From assembly GCA_034521575.1 (NCBI GenBank), contig JAXHMJ010000003.1, forward strand, positions 682,001 to 746,000: a stretch of 64,000 nt of DNA. Reading direction: 5' to 3'. Shown one piece after another: positions 56,020 through 64,000 of this stretch (positions are counted from its first letter, which is position 1; each line of letters opens with the position of its first letter). Both the position numbers and the translations under genes were made by a program. The notes under the pieces were generated by a model, which searched no databases, was not told the DNA's origin, and saw nothing but the letters and a program-made list of their open reading frames with translations. The stretch is from a candidate division KSB1 bacterium. Lineage in GTDB: Bacteria > Zhuqueibacterota > Zhuqueibacteria > Residuimicrobiales > Krinioviventaceae.

Positions 56020-56670
56020 CTGTGGTCCGGATTCAACCAGTTTCCCGTTGATCATGAACACAAATATATCCTATTCGGCTGGGTGGGACAAGCCGCAGCG
56101 CCCGGATTTGCCTACCTGATGCCGCAGGATGTGCTGCCGTATGACAGTCCGGCCCTGCAGCGCGCCGTGCGCTTTCTGGATTTTTTATCGGACACTGAAT
56201 TTTAGGAGCGCGGCTATTATACCTGGTTCAACACCCACATGCAGGCCTGGCGACAGGGTGCCTGGAACCAACGCCCGGAATGGCTGTCCCCGGGACAGGC
56301 CATGCTGAATATGGCCGATGCGATTGGGGCGGGAGAGCGGCAAAATATGGACACGTCGAAATGGAAAGCGTTTTTGCGCAAATCTGCTGATTTTCATGCC
56401 CGGCGCATGTTGTCGCCCGACTGGCAGCCGGAATCCTCCACTAAAGCCTTTTTTTTATTGCGCCCCTGATTGCGGCGAATAATCTATTGAATTGAGATAT
56501 CTGCGAACAGGCCGCGCTAAAAGCCGGTGAACATTATACCGAACGTCACGTGGACATGGACGAACCCTACCGCCACGGTTATTCCGAGCACTGGTCTGTG
56601 TTCTGAATCATCGCGCATTTTCTCACCGGCGCCGCGATGCTTGATGCCTTTGGAGTACCGCTGACGCAAC
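56020..56670 (+). pseudogene. Decayed gene, probably (alpha/alpha)6 glycosidase-like
   Basis: Scattered frames together read KYILFGWVGQAAAPGFAYLMPQ, RAVRFLDFLSDTEF, then YYTWFNTHMQAWRQGAWNQRPEWLSPGQAMLNM and WKAFLRKSADFHARRMLSPDWQPE, then IAPLIAANNLLN and AALKAGEHYTERHV. The LSPGQ, helical-pair pattern and AALKAGE resemble six-hairpin glycosidases or related carbohydrate enzymes. At least three internal stops or shifts break it. No promoter or start was identified. It has lost function unless several errors are corrected. Confidence 0.5.
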
Positions 56671-57254
56671 AAGTCCGTGCGTTCCGGTTGGCGGTTGCAT
56701 CGGTTGTGAGCGTTATTGATTGGGGTGTGCGGTCCGGCGAGTTGATTCGCCCTTTCAGGGCTTTTACTGCGATTTGGCGAGGTCCCACCCGGGGCTGCTC
56801 TACGCCGCCCTTTCAGGGCTGGGACTGTGCCGCGGTATATGACTGCAATAACCTGAAACCATCATCAGAATCTTGGCCCCGGCCTCGGGCCGGGGATGGC
56901 TGTCATTCTTGCCATACGGCACGATTCAGTCTGCGATGCTCTGCATCGCTCCCAAATAAGATGCATTCTGGTATGCGTCTGATGATGTAGGCCGTCGAGT
57001 TCGTCGGCCCTGTGCCGGAGCGCACATTTTTGAATGCGATCATTGTTTACCATGCGGCCTCGAAATCTGTTGTATTCAACTCGCTTGTGTTCTCTTTTAA
57101 CCAACTAACCTGGTCGAAAAATAACGATTGTCCGGAGCGGTTTAAATGAATGAAATTCGACGCATCAAACGTTTTCTGTTTAGCAAACAAACTGCGAGGA
57201 AGGTTGTAAAAAAGATGTTACAAGTATATAAATAATAATATATAAAAAGGAGGT
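56671..57254. other. Intergenic region with hairpins before the hemicellulose operon
   Basis: No supported gene. It contains a short hairpin at 56877-56895 (CCCCGGCCTCGGGCCGGGG), scattered GC-rich segments, and an AT-rich stretch at 57200-57250. Both flanking genes point toward it. Confidence 0.45.
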
Positions 57255-57286
57255 AAAACAGAACGTACTATAGTACGTTCTGTTTT
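57255..57286. terminator. Perfect 32-bp palindrome downstream of the GH31 gene
   Basis: AAAACAGAACGTACTA is followed by its exact complement with no loop, ending TGTTTT. Read on the minus strand, it follows the GH31 stop (57337) by about 50 bp and ends in T's, fitting a bidirectional terminator. It could also be an operator. Confidence 0.7.
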
Positions 57287-57336
57287 AGTGTCGAGATACA
57301 GGTCGGGGGTGGGATAATCACGAGAGGGGTGTTGTT

Positions 57337-59754
57337 TTATTGTATAGCAGAAACGAGTTCCCATTGCACTTGACCGTTTGTGGGATCCGAGGCGAGCTCG
57401 AACTGATCTCCGGATTTTTTGGCAAACAGGTCTTTCAATTCGTTGTCATCCGGCAAACAGATCAGGCCACTGGCTTTGTCGCTGGATTCCGCGTAAATTT
57501 TCAGGGTCAGCTGCGACCAGTCCAGGTCCGCGGTGGACAGGGCGGGTTTAATGTGTGGAATGGCCGCGCCCTCGCGCGCCAGCACAACGATCGGGATGTC
57601 ACCGGCTTTGATGTGGTGCCAGCCTTTGGAATAGGATACGCCGGTCTGGTAATCGATCCAGTTGCCGCCCGGCAGATACACGTCGCGGCTGTCCACGTCT
57701 TCCATGAGCGGCGCCACCAGCAGGTCGGATCCGAACAGGTACTGATCGTCCACGCGCCAGGCGCCCGGGTCTTTCGGGAATTCGATAAACAGGGCGCGCA
57801 TCATGGGCAGACCGGTTTCGCTGCAGTGTTTGGCCTGGGCGTATACGTAGGGCATGAGCTGATATTTCATGTTTGCCGCTTTGTTAAAAGCGCGCAGAAA
57901 AACTTCGCCGTATTCCCAGGGTTCGGTGGGCGGCGCGCCGTGACTGCGGGTATGCGACGTCAGCATACCGAACGGTGTCCATCGGCGGTAAAGGTTTTCC
58001 GGAGTTTTGTGCACAAATCCGCCGATATCATGCGCCCAGAAGGAGAATCCGCAGGCGCCGATCGAGAGTCCGGCGCGCAGGGTGGCGGCCATGGCGGAAT
58101 TGGTGTTGGCTGGATCGCCGCCCCAGTGCACGGGATAGCGCTGACTGCCGGCCCAGGTGCTGCGCGCCCACATGATCTGTTCACCGGTCACTTTTTTCGT
58201 AATATCCGCAACAGCCTTGTTGTAACGCAGCGGATAGAGATTGTGTTCGTAAAATCCGGTTTTACCGGAGGCATACAGACCGTTCGCCGGCGCTGCTTCA
58301 CCGAAATCCACTTTGATAGCGCTCACGCCCTGTTTTAAGAGTCCGGCGATTTTATCCTGATACCAGTCCACGGTTTGCGGATTGGAGAAATCCAGCACCG
58401 CATCTTCGGCCGGAATATTGCCTTTGCGGTCGCGCACAAACAGGCCTTTTTCAATGATTTCCGGGAACAGGGTGTTTTTCGGCACAAAATAGGGCAGCTG
58501 CCACAGGCAGGTGTGCAGACCCATGTCTTTCAGGTCCTGAATCATTTGTTCCGGATCATCAAAGCGGGAGGAAGAAAACTGATAATCACAGCGCCAGTCG
58601 GTTTCGAACCAGCCGGTGTCCAGGTGAATGACATCGGAGGGGACTTTGTGTTTGCGCAGTTTGTTGGCCACGTCGCGCACTTCTTTTTCGGAAAAATAGG
58701 TGATGCGGCTCATCCAGAACCCGAACGACCACAGCGGCGGCATGGCGGCCTTGCCGGTGAGGCTGGTATATTCATTTAGGATGTCTTTGGGATCGCCTAA
58801 AAAGATAAACAGATCGGCGGTGTCGTCACCGATAAACATCTGATTGGCGCTGCTGAAATATTTACCGAAATTGCAGGTAATGGGTGACGAGGTATGCATA
58901 AACACGCCGTAACCGCGGCTGCTCATGTAAAACGGCACCGGTTTGTACATGGTTTCGTTCTGGGTGCCGTTGGCGTCATCGGTGAACAGCACCACCTTTT
59001 GTCCGCGTTTGTTCAATTCGGTAAACGATTCGCCGCAGCCGAAAATTTTCTCGCCGGGCGACAGCTTGAGCACGGCGGCCATGCTGGTCGAATAATCTGC
59101 GGCGCGTCGCACATAGCAGAACGGCACCACCGGCGTATACGTCGCGGCATTGTCCGAGATATGGCGTGTCTGGGTCAGAAGCTTACCGTCAGCGTCATGA
59201 ATTAGCACGCGCCACGGATGCGTGTGCACGGTCACAGATCCGAATTCGCTGCTGAACCGGTAGCCGCCGTCGATCTGTTCGCCGGACCAGGCGTCGCGGT
59301 TCTGCTGCACGCGGCCGTTCACCAGCATCAGGGATTCTTCCTCCGGTTTCACCTGCGGCCGTGACACGGCGCGCAGCCGGATGGTGCGCGGTGAGATCAG
59401 CTCGACCGAAAACGGCATGGACGGCGATGCTTCGTATTCTTGTCCGGGAAACTCGTTGGGTCCCACCGGGTCCAGAGTTCCCAGCATGTTGTTAAAGGCC
59501 TGTCGGGTTTTGTACTCGTAGCGGCGATAGACCAGCTTGCCGGAGCCGGTGGCCGGGTCAAATTCCGCCAGACTGTCCGCCACATAGTAGGTATTGGCGA
59601 AATTACGAAAATCATTGCTAATATCCACCGGTTCATTCAGCAGGTCCTGCCGTTGATCCGGTGAGTGCGGCGGGATTTGCGCGAACAAGAGCGACATCCC
59701 GAGCGCCAGATTGAACAACAAGAGTGCGGTTAACGTAAATCGTTCAAAACACAT
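57337..59754 (-). CDS. Secreted GH31 alpha-xylosidase/alpha-glucosidase
   Basis: 805 residues, GAGGAG ribosome site. The signal peptide (FTLTALLLFNLALGMSLLFAQ) precedes a galactose-mutarotase-like N-domain, then the GH31 barrel: FGFWMSRITYFSEKEV, HLDTGWFETDWRCDY, IKVDFGEAAP with the nucleophile Asp, HWGGDPANTNSAM with the acid/base Asp, and FSFWAHDIGGF. The KVDFGE form is typical of YicI-type alpha-xylosidases, which remove xylose from xyloglucan. Last gene of the minus-strand hemicellulose operon, 27 bp after GH9. Intact. Confidence 0.93.
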   Translation of the reverse strand: MCFERFTLTALLLFNLALGMSLLFAQIPPHSPDQRQDLLNEPVDISNDFRNFANTYYVADSLAEFDPATGSGKLVYRRYEYKTRQAFNNMLGTLDPVGPNEFPGQEYEASPSMPFSVELISPRTIRLRAVSRPQVKPEEESLMLVNGRVQQNRDAWSGEQIDGGYRFSSEFGSVTVHTHPWRVLIHDADGKLLTQTRHISDNAATYTPVVPFCYVRRAADYSTSMAAVLKLSPGEKIFGCGESFTELNKRGQKVVLFTDDANGTQNETMYKPVPFYMSSRGYGVFMHTSSPITCNFGKYFSSANQMFIGDDTADLFIFLGDPKDILNEYTSLTGKAAMPPLWSFGFWMSRITYFSEKEVRDVANKLRKHKVPSDVIHLDTGWFETDWRCDYQFSSSRFDDPEQMIQDLKDMGLHTCLWQLPYFVPKNTLFPEIIEKGLFVRDRKGNIPAEDAVLDFSNPQTVDWYQDKIAGLLKQGVSAIKVDFGEAAPANGLYASGKTGFYEHNLYPLRYNKAVADITKKVTGEQIMWARSTWAGSQRYPVHWGGDPANTNSAMAATLRAGLSIGACGFSFWAHDIGGFVHKTPENLYRRWTPFGMLTSHTRSHGAPPTEPWEYGEVFLRAFNKAANMKYQLMPYVYAQAKHCSETGLPMMRALFIEFPKDPGAWRVDDQYLFGSDLLVAPLMEDVDSRDVYLPGGNWIDYQTGVSYSKGWHHIKAGDIPIVVLAREGAAIPHIKPALSTADLDWSQLTLKIYAESSDKASGLICLPDDNELKDLFAKKSGDQFELASDPTNGQVQWELVSAIQ

Positions 59755-59781
59755 ATTTCTCTCCTCGATTACAGTTCAAAA

Positions 59782-61443
59782 TTAAAGAAAAATGGCCAAT
59801 GCATAGACCAGCGCCGCCTGCCAGTTGACGGCGATTTCGTTGGTTTGATAGCTTTCGTGCACGTCGACCCAGTCCGTGGCCGAGTGGCCGCCGCCGACAA
59901 TATATCCCGGCCAGGGGGCTTGCACATCGTCCGCAACCGATCGCCGGGAATGCGGATTCATGGGCGGATTGTGGCCAAGACCGGTCACATAGGATCGATT
60001 ATAGACATTGCGGCCGAACAGATGCGCTACGGCATCGGAAGCGGCGCGTACATAATCCTTATTATGGAATAACAGATAGGCGGTGTACAGCGTGATGGTC
60101 TGGCGCGCCACACTGCCGTTGCAGCCCCATTGATAGCGTTCGCCAAGGGTGCGGCCGTACACATCGCGGTCTGCGGTCTCTACAATATCATCAGCCGTCA
60201 GCTGCAGGTGCTTGTGCAGGGTTTGCAAAAGCTCGGGGTCGCGTCCCGTTTGTTCGGACAATACATAGGTGAAAACACCCAAATTGCGCAGATTACCCCA
60301 GTCCCAGTCAAAATCGACATGGCGTTTTTCCGAGGCCTGGGCCATTCCCGGCCGCATCCGCGGCTGAGAGTTTCTGACCTGTTGTTCAAAATCGTGCAGA
60401 TAACTGCTGTCGCCGGTGGTTTCCCACAACTCGGCTGCCGCCCACAGCCGGTCATCGCGGTCGTCGCTGGCATAAGCGCCGGTGTGAAAATCGCCCTGTT
60501 GGAAGCGTTTGTGTTGCGGATGATCACGCAGCGCCTGATAACTGCTGAGCGCGGCCTGCAGACAAGTATCTGCGTAGGCGCTGTCCAGGGGAGCGAAATA
60601 GCGCGCTGCCATGGCCATGACCGCGGCGAAATCCGCCACCGCAGTCGTGCTCCAGTCGGTGAAATAACGCTCGGCGTCATCGTTTTCAGGCATGATCATG
60701 CCTGAAAAATTCAATCGGGTGAGTTTGTGAGACACGCGTCCCGACCCGTCCGGATACGGCATTTTCAGCAGCCAGTCGGTTTCCCATTTCAGTTCCTTGA
60801 GAAAATCGGGATAACCGGGCGCCGTTTCCGGCAGATCCAGTTCGACAGATTCCAGCTTATTCTGGAAATGGTCCCAGGCCAGGAACAGGCAGCCCAGGGT
60901 AAATGCGCCGTTGGTGACATATTTACCGTAATCGCCGGCATCGTGCCAGCCTCCGGTGCCGTCGCGGCGTTGCCCCGGACGTCCGAGAGCATCTTTTAGC
61001 GCATCGTTCAGGTGACAGGCGTCATGTTCAAAGTGATCGCCCTTGTGATCGCCGGATACAGCCGTGCCGCAGCGCCAGAGATAAAAGGCGCGCATGGCGG
61101 TCGTATACGGAAAGGCGCAGACATCAGCGCCGATTTCAAAGGGCACGGATTGGCCCACATTCTCAATGTTCAGAATATACCAGCCGGGATCGACAAACAG
61201 GGTAAAGTCCGCGATCCGGACGCTTTGATCCACGTCTTTTTGATAGACCGGATCAGACAGCGTGCCGGTGTATGCCGTTTCTCCCGTGTTGGCATCGACA
61301 AGTGTAAACTGTTCGCATTCTGCGGTGACACTCACTTTTTTCGACATTTCCGGGGTAAAGCCGATGCTCGACAACCGGATATCCGCGTCAGCGGCGAACA
61401 GAATGGAACAGGACAGCAGGAATAGGGTATAAAGCTTCTTCAT
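59782..61443 (-). CDS. Secreted GH9 endoglucanase
   Basis: 553 residues from ATG 61443 (GGAGAG upstream). The signal peptide (KKLYTLFLLSCSILFA) precedes an Ig-like CelD_N domain (about 20-100) and the (alpha/alpha)6 GH9 domain: GGWHDAGDYGKYVTNGAFTLG with the two catalytic-base Asp; VTGLGHNPPMNPHSR; and DWVDVHESYQTNEIAVNWQAALVYALA with the acid Glu. GH9 enzymes cut beta-1,4-glucans, including xyloglucan backbones, which fits the GH31 partner. Lies 20 bp after GH10. Intact. Confidence 0.94.
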   Translation of the reverse strand: MKKLYTLFLLSCSILFAADADIRLSSIGFTPEMSKKVSVTAECEQFTLVDANTGETAYTGTLSDPVYQKDVDQSVRIADFTLFVDPGWYILNIENVGQSVPFEIGADVCAFPYTTAMRAFYLWRCGTAVSGDHKGDHFEHDACHLNDALKDALGRPGQRRDGTGGWHDAGDYGKYVTNGAFTLGCLFLAWDHFQNKLESVELDLPETAPGYPDFLKELKWETDWLLKMPYPDGSGRVSHKLTRLNFSGMIMPENDDAERYFTDWSTTAVADFAAVMAMAARYFAPLDSAYADTCLQAALSSYQALRDHPQHKRFQQGDFHTGAYASDDRDDRLWAAAELWETTGDSSYLHDFEQQVRNSQPRMRPGMAQASEKRHVDFDWDWGNLRNLGVFTYVLSEQTGRDPELLQTLHKHLQLTADDIVETADRDVYGRTLGERYQWGCNGSVARQTITLYTAYLLFHNKDYVRAASDAVAHLFGRNVYNRSYVTGLGHNPPMNPHSRRSVADDVQAPWPGYIVGGGHSATDWVDVHESYQTNEIAVNWQAALVYALAIFL

Positions 61444-61463
61444 CAATCTCTCCGTTTTACAGG

Positions 61464-62570
61464 TTAATGTTGTTGTGCGACTTGAATCACCGCGTCATAG
61501 GCGGGTTTCTTTTGCAGTTCGCGGTTAAAGAGCAGCGGATAATCGGTTCGGCCGCGAACCGGATAATGGTTCAGCCAGCTGGTGCCGTCGTATATGCCCC
61601 AGAACGTGACCCGGTCGATGCTCTGATGATGGTCCAGAAACAGTCGGAACAAGGCTTGATAACGTTCTGTGAGCTGCGTTTGCACCGAATCCGGGATGCC
61701 GCCCGGAAAAGGGTTCAGATCGTCGCGCTTTTCAATGCTGTTCCGCACATCCGCGCTCATTGCCCAGACATTGGGCAGCACACTGATGTCCAGTTCCGTG
61801 ATCATGACCTTGAGGTCGAGTTTGGCAAAATCCTCGATCATCGCCTGGATTTGCTCCAGCGTCGGATCGCCCAGCCGCCAGTGGCCCTGCAGTCCCACGG
61901 CATCGATGCGCACACCGGCATCCATCAGTTTCTTGATTTCGCGGATAGCGCCCCGGCGTTTTTCCGGTTTCCACAAATTATAATCGTTATAGTACAACTC
62001 GGCGTACGGGGCCGCCTGTTTGGCAAATTCAAACGCTTTTTGAATATAATCCTCACCGATAATGCGCAGCCAGGGGGTCTGGCGCAGAGAACCGTCCTCT
62101 TCGATGGCCTCATTCAGCACGTCCCAGGCCTGGATGCGTTCGGCATAACGTCCTGTTACCGCGTTGATGTGTTCCTGCATTCGTTTCAGCAGCAAGTCGC
62201 GTGTGGCCGCACCTTCATTGTCATCCTGGAACACCCATTCCGGAGTCTGACTGTGCCAGATTAGAGTGTGCCCTACGATGAACATGTTGTGTTCCTCGCC
62301 GAATTTGACAAAGCGGTCGGCGCGTTCGAATGTAAATTCCCCGGGATTCGGCTGCACATGTTCCCATTTCATGCAGTTTTCCGGGGTGATGCTGTTCATC
62401 TCGCGAATCGCGATGAGATGCGCGTCGGGGTCTTTACCTGACGCGACGCTGTAATTGACGGCGGCTCCGATTTTAAAATAGTCCTGATAGACCTGCTTTA
62501 ACGTCGGTTTATCCGAATCCGCGCAGCCGAGTACGGCCAGCGCAGCAACAAACAGAATACATTTTTTCAT
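61464..62570 (-). CDS. GH10 endo-1,4-beta-xylanase lipoprotein
   Basis: 368 residues. A lipoprotein signal with LAVLGC lipobox at residues 11-16 anchors it to a membrane. GH10 blocks: TPENCMKWEHVQP, HTLIWHSQTPEWVF, AWDVLNEAIEEDG with the acid/base Glu, YYNDYNLWKPEKR, and KVMITELDISVLP with the nucleophile Glu, ending VTFWGIYDGTSWLN. Both catalytic Glu are present, unlike in the protein at 4.4-6.6 kb. It cleaves xylan into oligosaccharides. It overlaps the GH51 stop by 1 bp. Confidence 0.95.
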   Translation of the reverse strand: MKKCILFVAALAVLGCADSDKPTLKQVYQDYFKIGAAVNYSVASGKDPDAHLIAIREMNSITPENCMKWEHVQPNPGEFTFERADRFVKFGEEHNMFIVGHTLIWHSQTPEWVFQDDNEGAATRDLLLKRMQEHINAVTGRYAERIQAWDVLNEAIEEDGSLRQTPWLRIIGEDYIQKAFEFAKQAAPYAELYYNDYNLWKPEKRRGAIREIKKLMDAGVRIDAVGLQGHWRLGDPTLEQIQAMIEDFAKLDLKVMITELDISVLPNVWAMSADVRNSIEKRDDLNPFPGGIPDSVQTQLTERYQALFRLFLDHHQSIDRVTFWGIYDGTSWLNHYPVRGRTDYPLLFNRELQKKPAYDAVIQVAQQH

Positions 62571-64000
62571 TATTTTCTCTCCATTTTGACCAGCATAATG
62601 CCATATCCCGGGACCGGCAGATGATCGGTGATCTTGACCGATTTTTCAAGGATGTCGAGACGCGGTTCGGCGTCCGGTTCATTGTAGAGCTGCGGATCGT
62701 CGCCGGAAATGACCCAGGCTTGCGCCTGTTCTGACGGTTCAAATCCCAGCAGAGTAAAGGGGATGGATTGCTTTTCAGCGCCGGCGTTCACCAGGGCAAT
62801 GGTGAGTTGTTGTCCGTCGCCGGTCAGGGCGGCGGCAATGTCCACATTCTGCGGCGCGTCTGTAACCTCTACGGGAATGCTGCCGAACTGCTGCCGATAA
62901 AGTTTGAGCGGCAGTCCGGTCGCGGCGAATACAGCGTCGGTGGGACTGGTTTTGATACAGCCGATCACATTCACGGTTTGTGCGTAATTGGCCATGTAAA
63001 ACATGTCGCTGTTGCGGAAATACTCGTGCAGTCCGCCTGCGATGCCCAATGCGTCCTTGAGGTGATAACGCACTCCCAGTTCGCCGTAAATATAATCGCC
63101 ATACCAATAATTCCATTCATCCAGGGCGATGCGGATATCTTTGTCATCCAGCCCCGGGATTTCGCGCCGATACTGGCGGTGCGCGTTGGCGCGTTCGCGG
63201 ATAGCGGCGCGCATCTGCCAGATGTGGTCCTGAACCGGCTCTGCTTCGCGGCAGTAAATATGCTCGCTGATCAAGTCCATATGATCGGCGCACATGCGCA
63301 GCATGGTGCGGCTCCATTCGCCCATATTACCGACGGCGATGAGCTCAATGGTAGAGTCAACCGCCCACATGGCCTCGACCACGCGTTTGTGTTTTTCCAC
63401 GTATTTTTCCAGCGGCATATGTCCCAGCTGCCAGTCGCCGTACATTTCATTGCCGACCGCCCAGAATTGGCAGTCAAAAGGCTCCGGGTGGCCGTTTTCA
63501 GCGCGTTTGCTGCCCAGAGGCGTGTCCGCGGGAAGATTGACGTATTCAACTTCTTCCGCCACTTCTTCCACGGTGCCCAGTCCGGTATTGACAGCGATAA
63601 ACGGTTCGGAATCAAGAATATCCATGAGCTGCATATATTCGTGCAGGCCGACGTCATTGGATTCGACGCCTTTCCAGGCGGGATTTTTGCGCGGCGGCCG
63701 TTGATCGCGCGGTCCGATACCGTCGCGCCAGTTGTAGCCGGAGACAAAATTGCCGCCCGGCCAGCGGTACACCGGTGAATCCAGTTCCTGCATCAGCGCC
63801 AGCACATCGGGACGCCAGCCGTCGATGTGGTCTGCCGGCATCAGGGATACGGCGCCGACGGAGAACCTGCCTTGATCGCGGGCCAGGATTTTTAGGGTGG
63901 TCTCGGTGTGCCCGGGAACAGCCGGAAAGGTGAATGTTGCCGTTGTAAAGTCCGGGGTGATATCGAGCCGCTTTTCGGCCAGAGTACCTTCTGATGAGAC
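62570..64000 (-). CDS. GH51 alpha-L-arabinofuranosidase, 5' end outside window
   Basis: About 477 residues in the window, and the frame stays open past 63841 to the right edge, so the N-terminal domain is cut off. Conserved parts: VSLMPADHIDGWRPDVLALM, PVYRWPGGNFVSGYNWRDG, FWAVGNEMYGDWQLGH with the acid/base Glu, HIYCREAE, and IRIALDEWNYWYG with the nucleophile Glu. The C-terminal beta-domain closes with VPGYGIMLVKMERK. It removes arabinose side chains from arabinoxylan. First visible gene of the operon. Confidence 0.94.
   Translation of the reverse strand, partial: VSSEGTLAEKRLDITPDFTTATFTFPAVPGHTETTLKILARDQGRFSVGAVSLMPADHIDGWRPDVLALMQELDSPVYRWPGGNFVSGYNWRDGIGPRDQRPPRKNPAWKGVESNDVGLHEYMQLMDILDSEPFIAVNTGLGTVEEVAEEVEYVNLPADTPLGSKRAENGHPEPFDCQFWAVGNEMYGDWQLGHMPLEKYVEKHKRVVEAMWAVDSTIELIAVGNMGEWSRTMLRMCADHMDLISEHIYCREAEPVQDHIWQMRAAIRERANAHRQYRREIPGLDDKDIRIALDEWNYWYGDYIYGELGVRYHLKDALGIAGGLHEYFRNSDMFYMANYAQTVNVIGCIKTSPTDAVFAATGLPLKLYRQQFGSIPVEVTDAPQNVDIAAALTGDGQQLTIALVNAGAEKQSIPFTLLGFEPSEQAQAWVISGDDPQLYNEPDAEPRLDILEKSVKITDHLPVPGYGIMLVKMERK

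Noticed and set aside
57340-58338. 332-residue plus-strand frame opposite GH31
   Set aside because: It lies fully within the GH31 gene in an antisense frame and has no family features.
62768-63778. 336-residue plus-strand frame opposite GH51
   Set aside because: Antisense shadow of the GH51 gene, whose catalytic motifs are clear.

Overview
The window looks like a chromosomal segment of a free-living, polysaccharide-degrading bacterium of the FCB / KSB1-Calditrichota type. The clues are a C-terminal YPAFPNPFN-type secretion domain on a secreted glycosidase, a GldF/GldG-like ABC exporter with a DUF4340 partner, and a cluster of plant cell-wall glycosidases. Taxonomy is inferred from gene style only, with no marker-gene comparison.

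Layout. 1-8.6 kb: a partial secreted protein, an outer-membrane beta-barrel, a frame-broken MFS transporter, a membrane protein, a GH10-like secreted protein whose usual nucleophile position is not Glu, an ABM-domain protein, an Fe-type alcohol dehydrogenase and a small membrane protein. 9.5-25.7 kb: a chromosomal integron. A tyrosine recombinase with the IntI-specific insert (9577-10560) is followed by a palindrome array, a candidate attI and a run of cassettes separated by eight attC-like sites. Cassette genes, all on +, encode a secreted trypsin-like protease, a zeta-toxin-like kinase with a small partner, a large MBL-fold protein, a membrane protein plus variant MBL protein, a zinc-ribbon membrane protein, a RHH/PIN toxin-antitoxin pair and an unknown zinc-ribbon protein. 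The array has been colonised by two IS91-like elements (one autonomous-sized, one a deletion derivative carrying nested mini-elements) and by a 3.6-kb IS21-family element with two passenger genes. The IS21 element splits the large MBL gene exactly at its metal motif. 25.7-27.2 kb: a truncated IS4 transposase and a DUF6508-like gene.

27.2-45.5 kb is the conserved core: TPR protein, rimP-nusA-infB-DUF503-rbfA-truB-ribF-rpsO, then four genes of a GldF/GldG-type ABC system inserted before pnp, an M16 peptidase, alanine dehydrogenase, a polysaccharide deacetylase, a MerR-type regulator and tRNA-Pro(GGG). 45.7-57.3 kb is mixed: a solitary Cas6-like gene, ThuA and redoxin secreted proteins, an AAA ATPase, PAP2 phosphatase, GNAT, a Fur regulator with two Fur-box-like operators, DUF5320-type Gly-rich proteins, a truncated radical SAM gene, an L-cysteine desulfidase/UPF0597-like gene, an SDR and a thiamine-binding MTH1187 protein, then a decayed gene. 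57.3-64 kb is a minus-strand hemicellulose operon: GH51 (runs off the window), GH10, GH9, GH31.

Many genes carry single-base frame breaks, mostly at homopolymers (listed in the findings). Because undoing one base restores a conserved reading each time, a sequencing or consensus origin is at least as likely as true gene decay.
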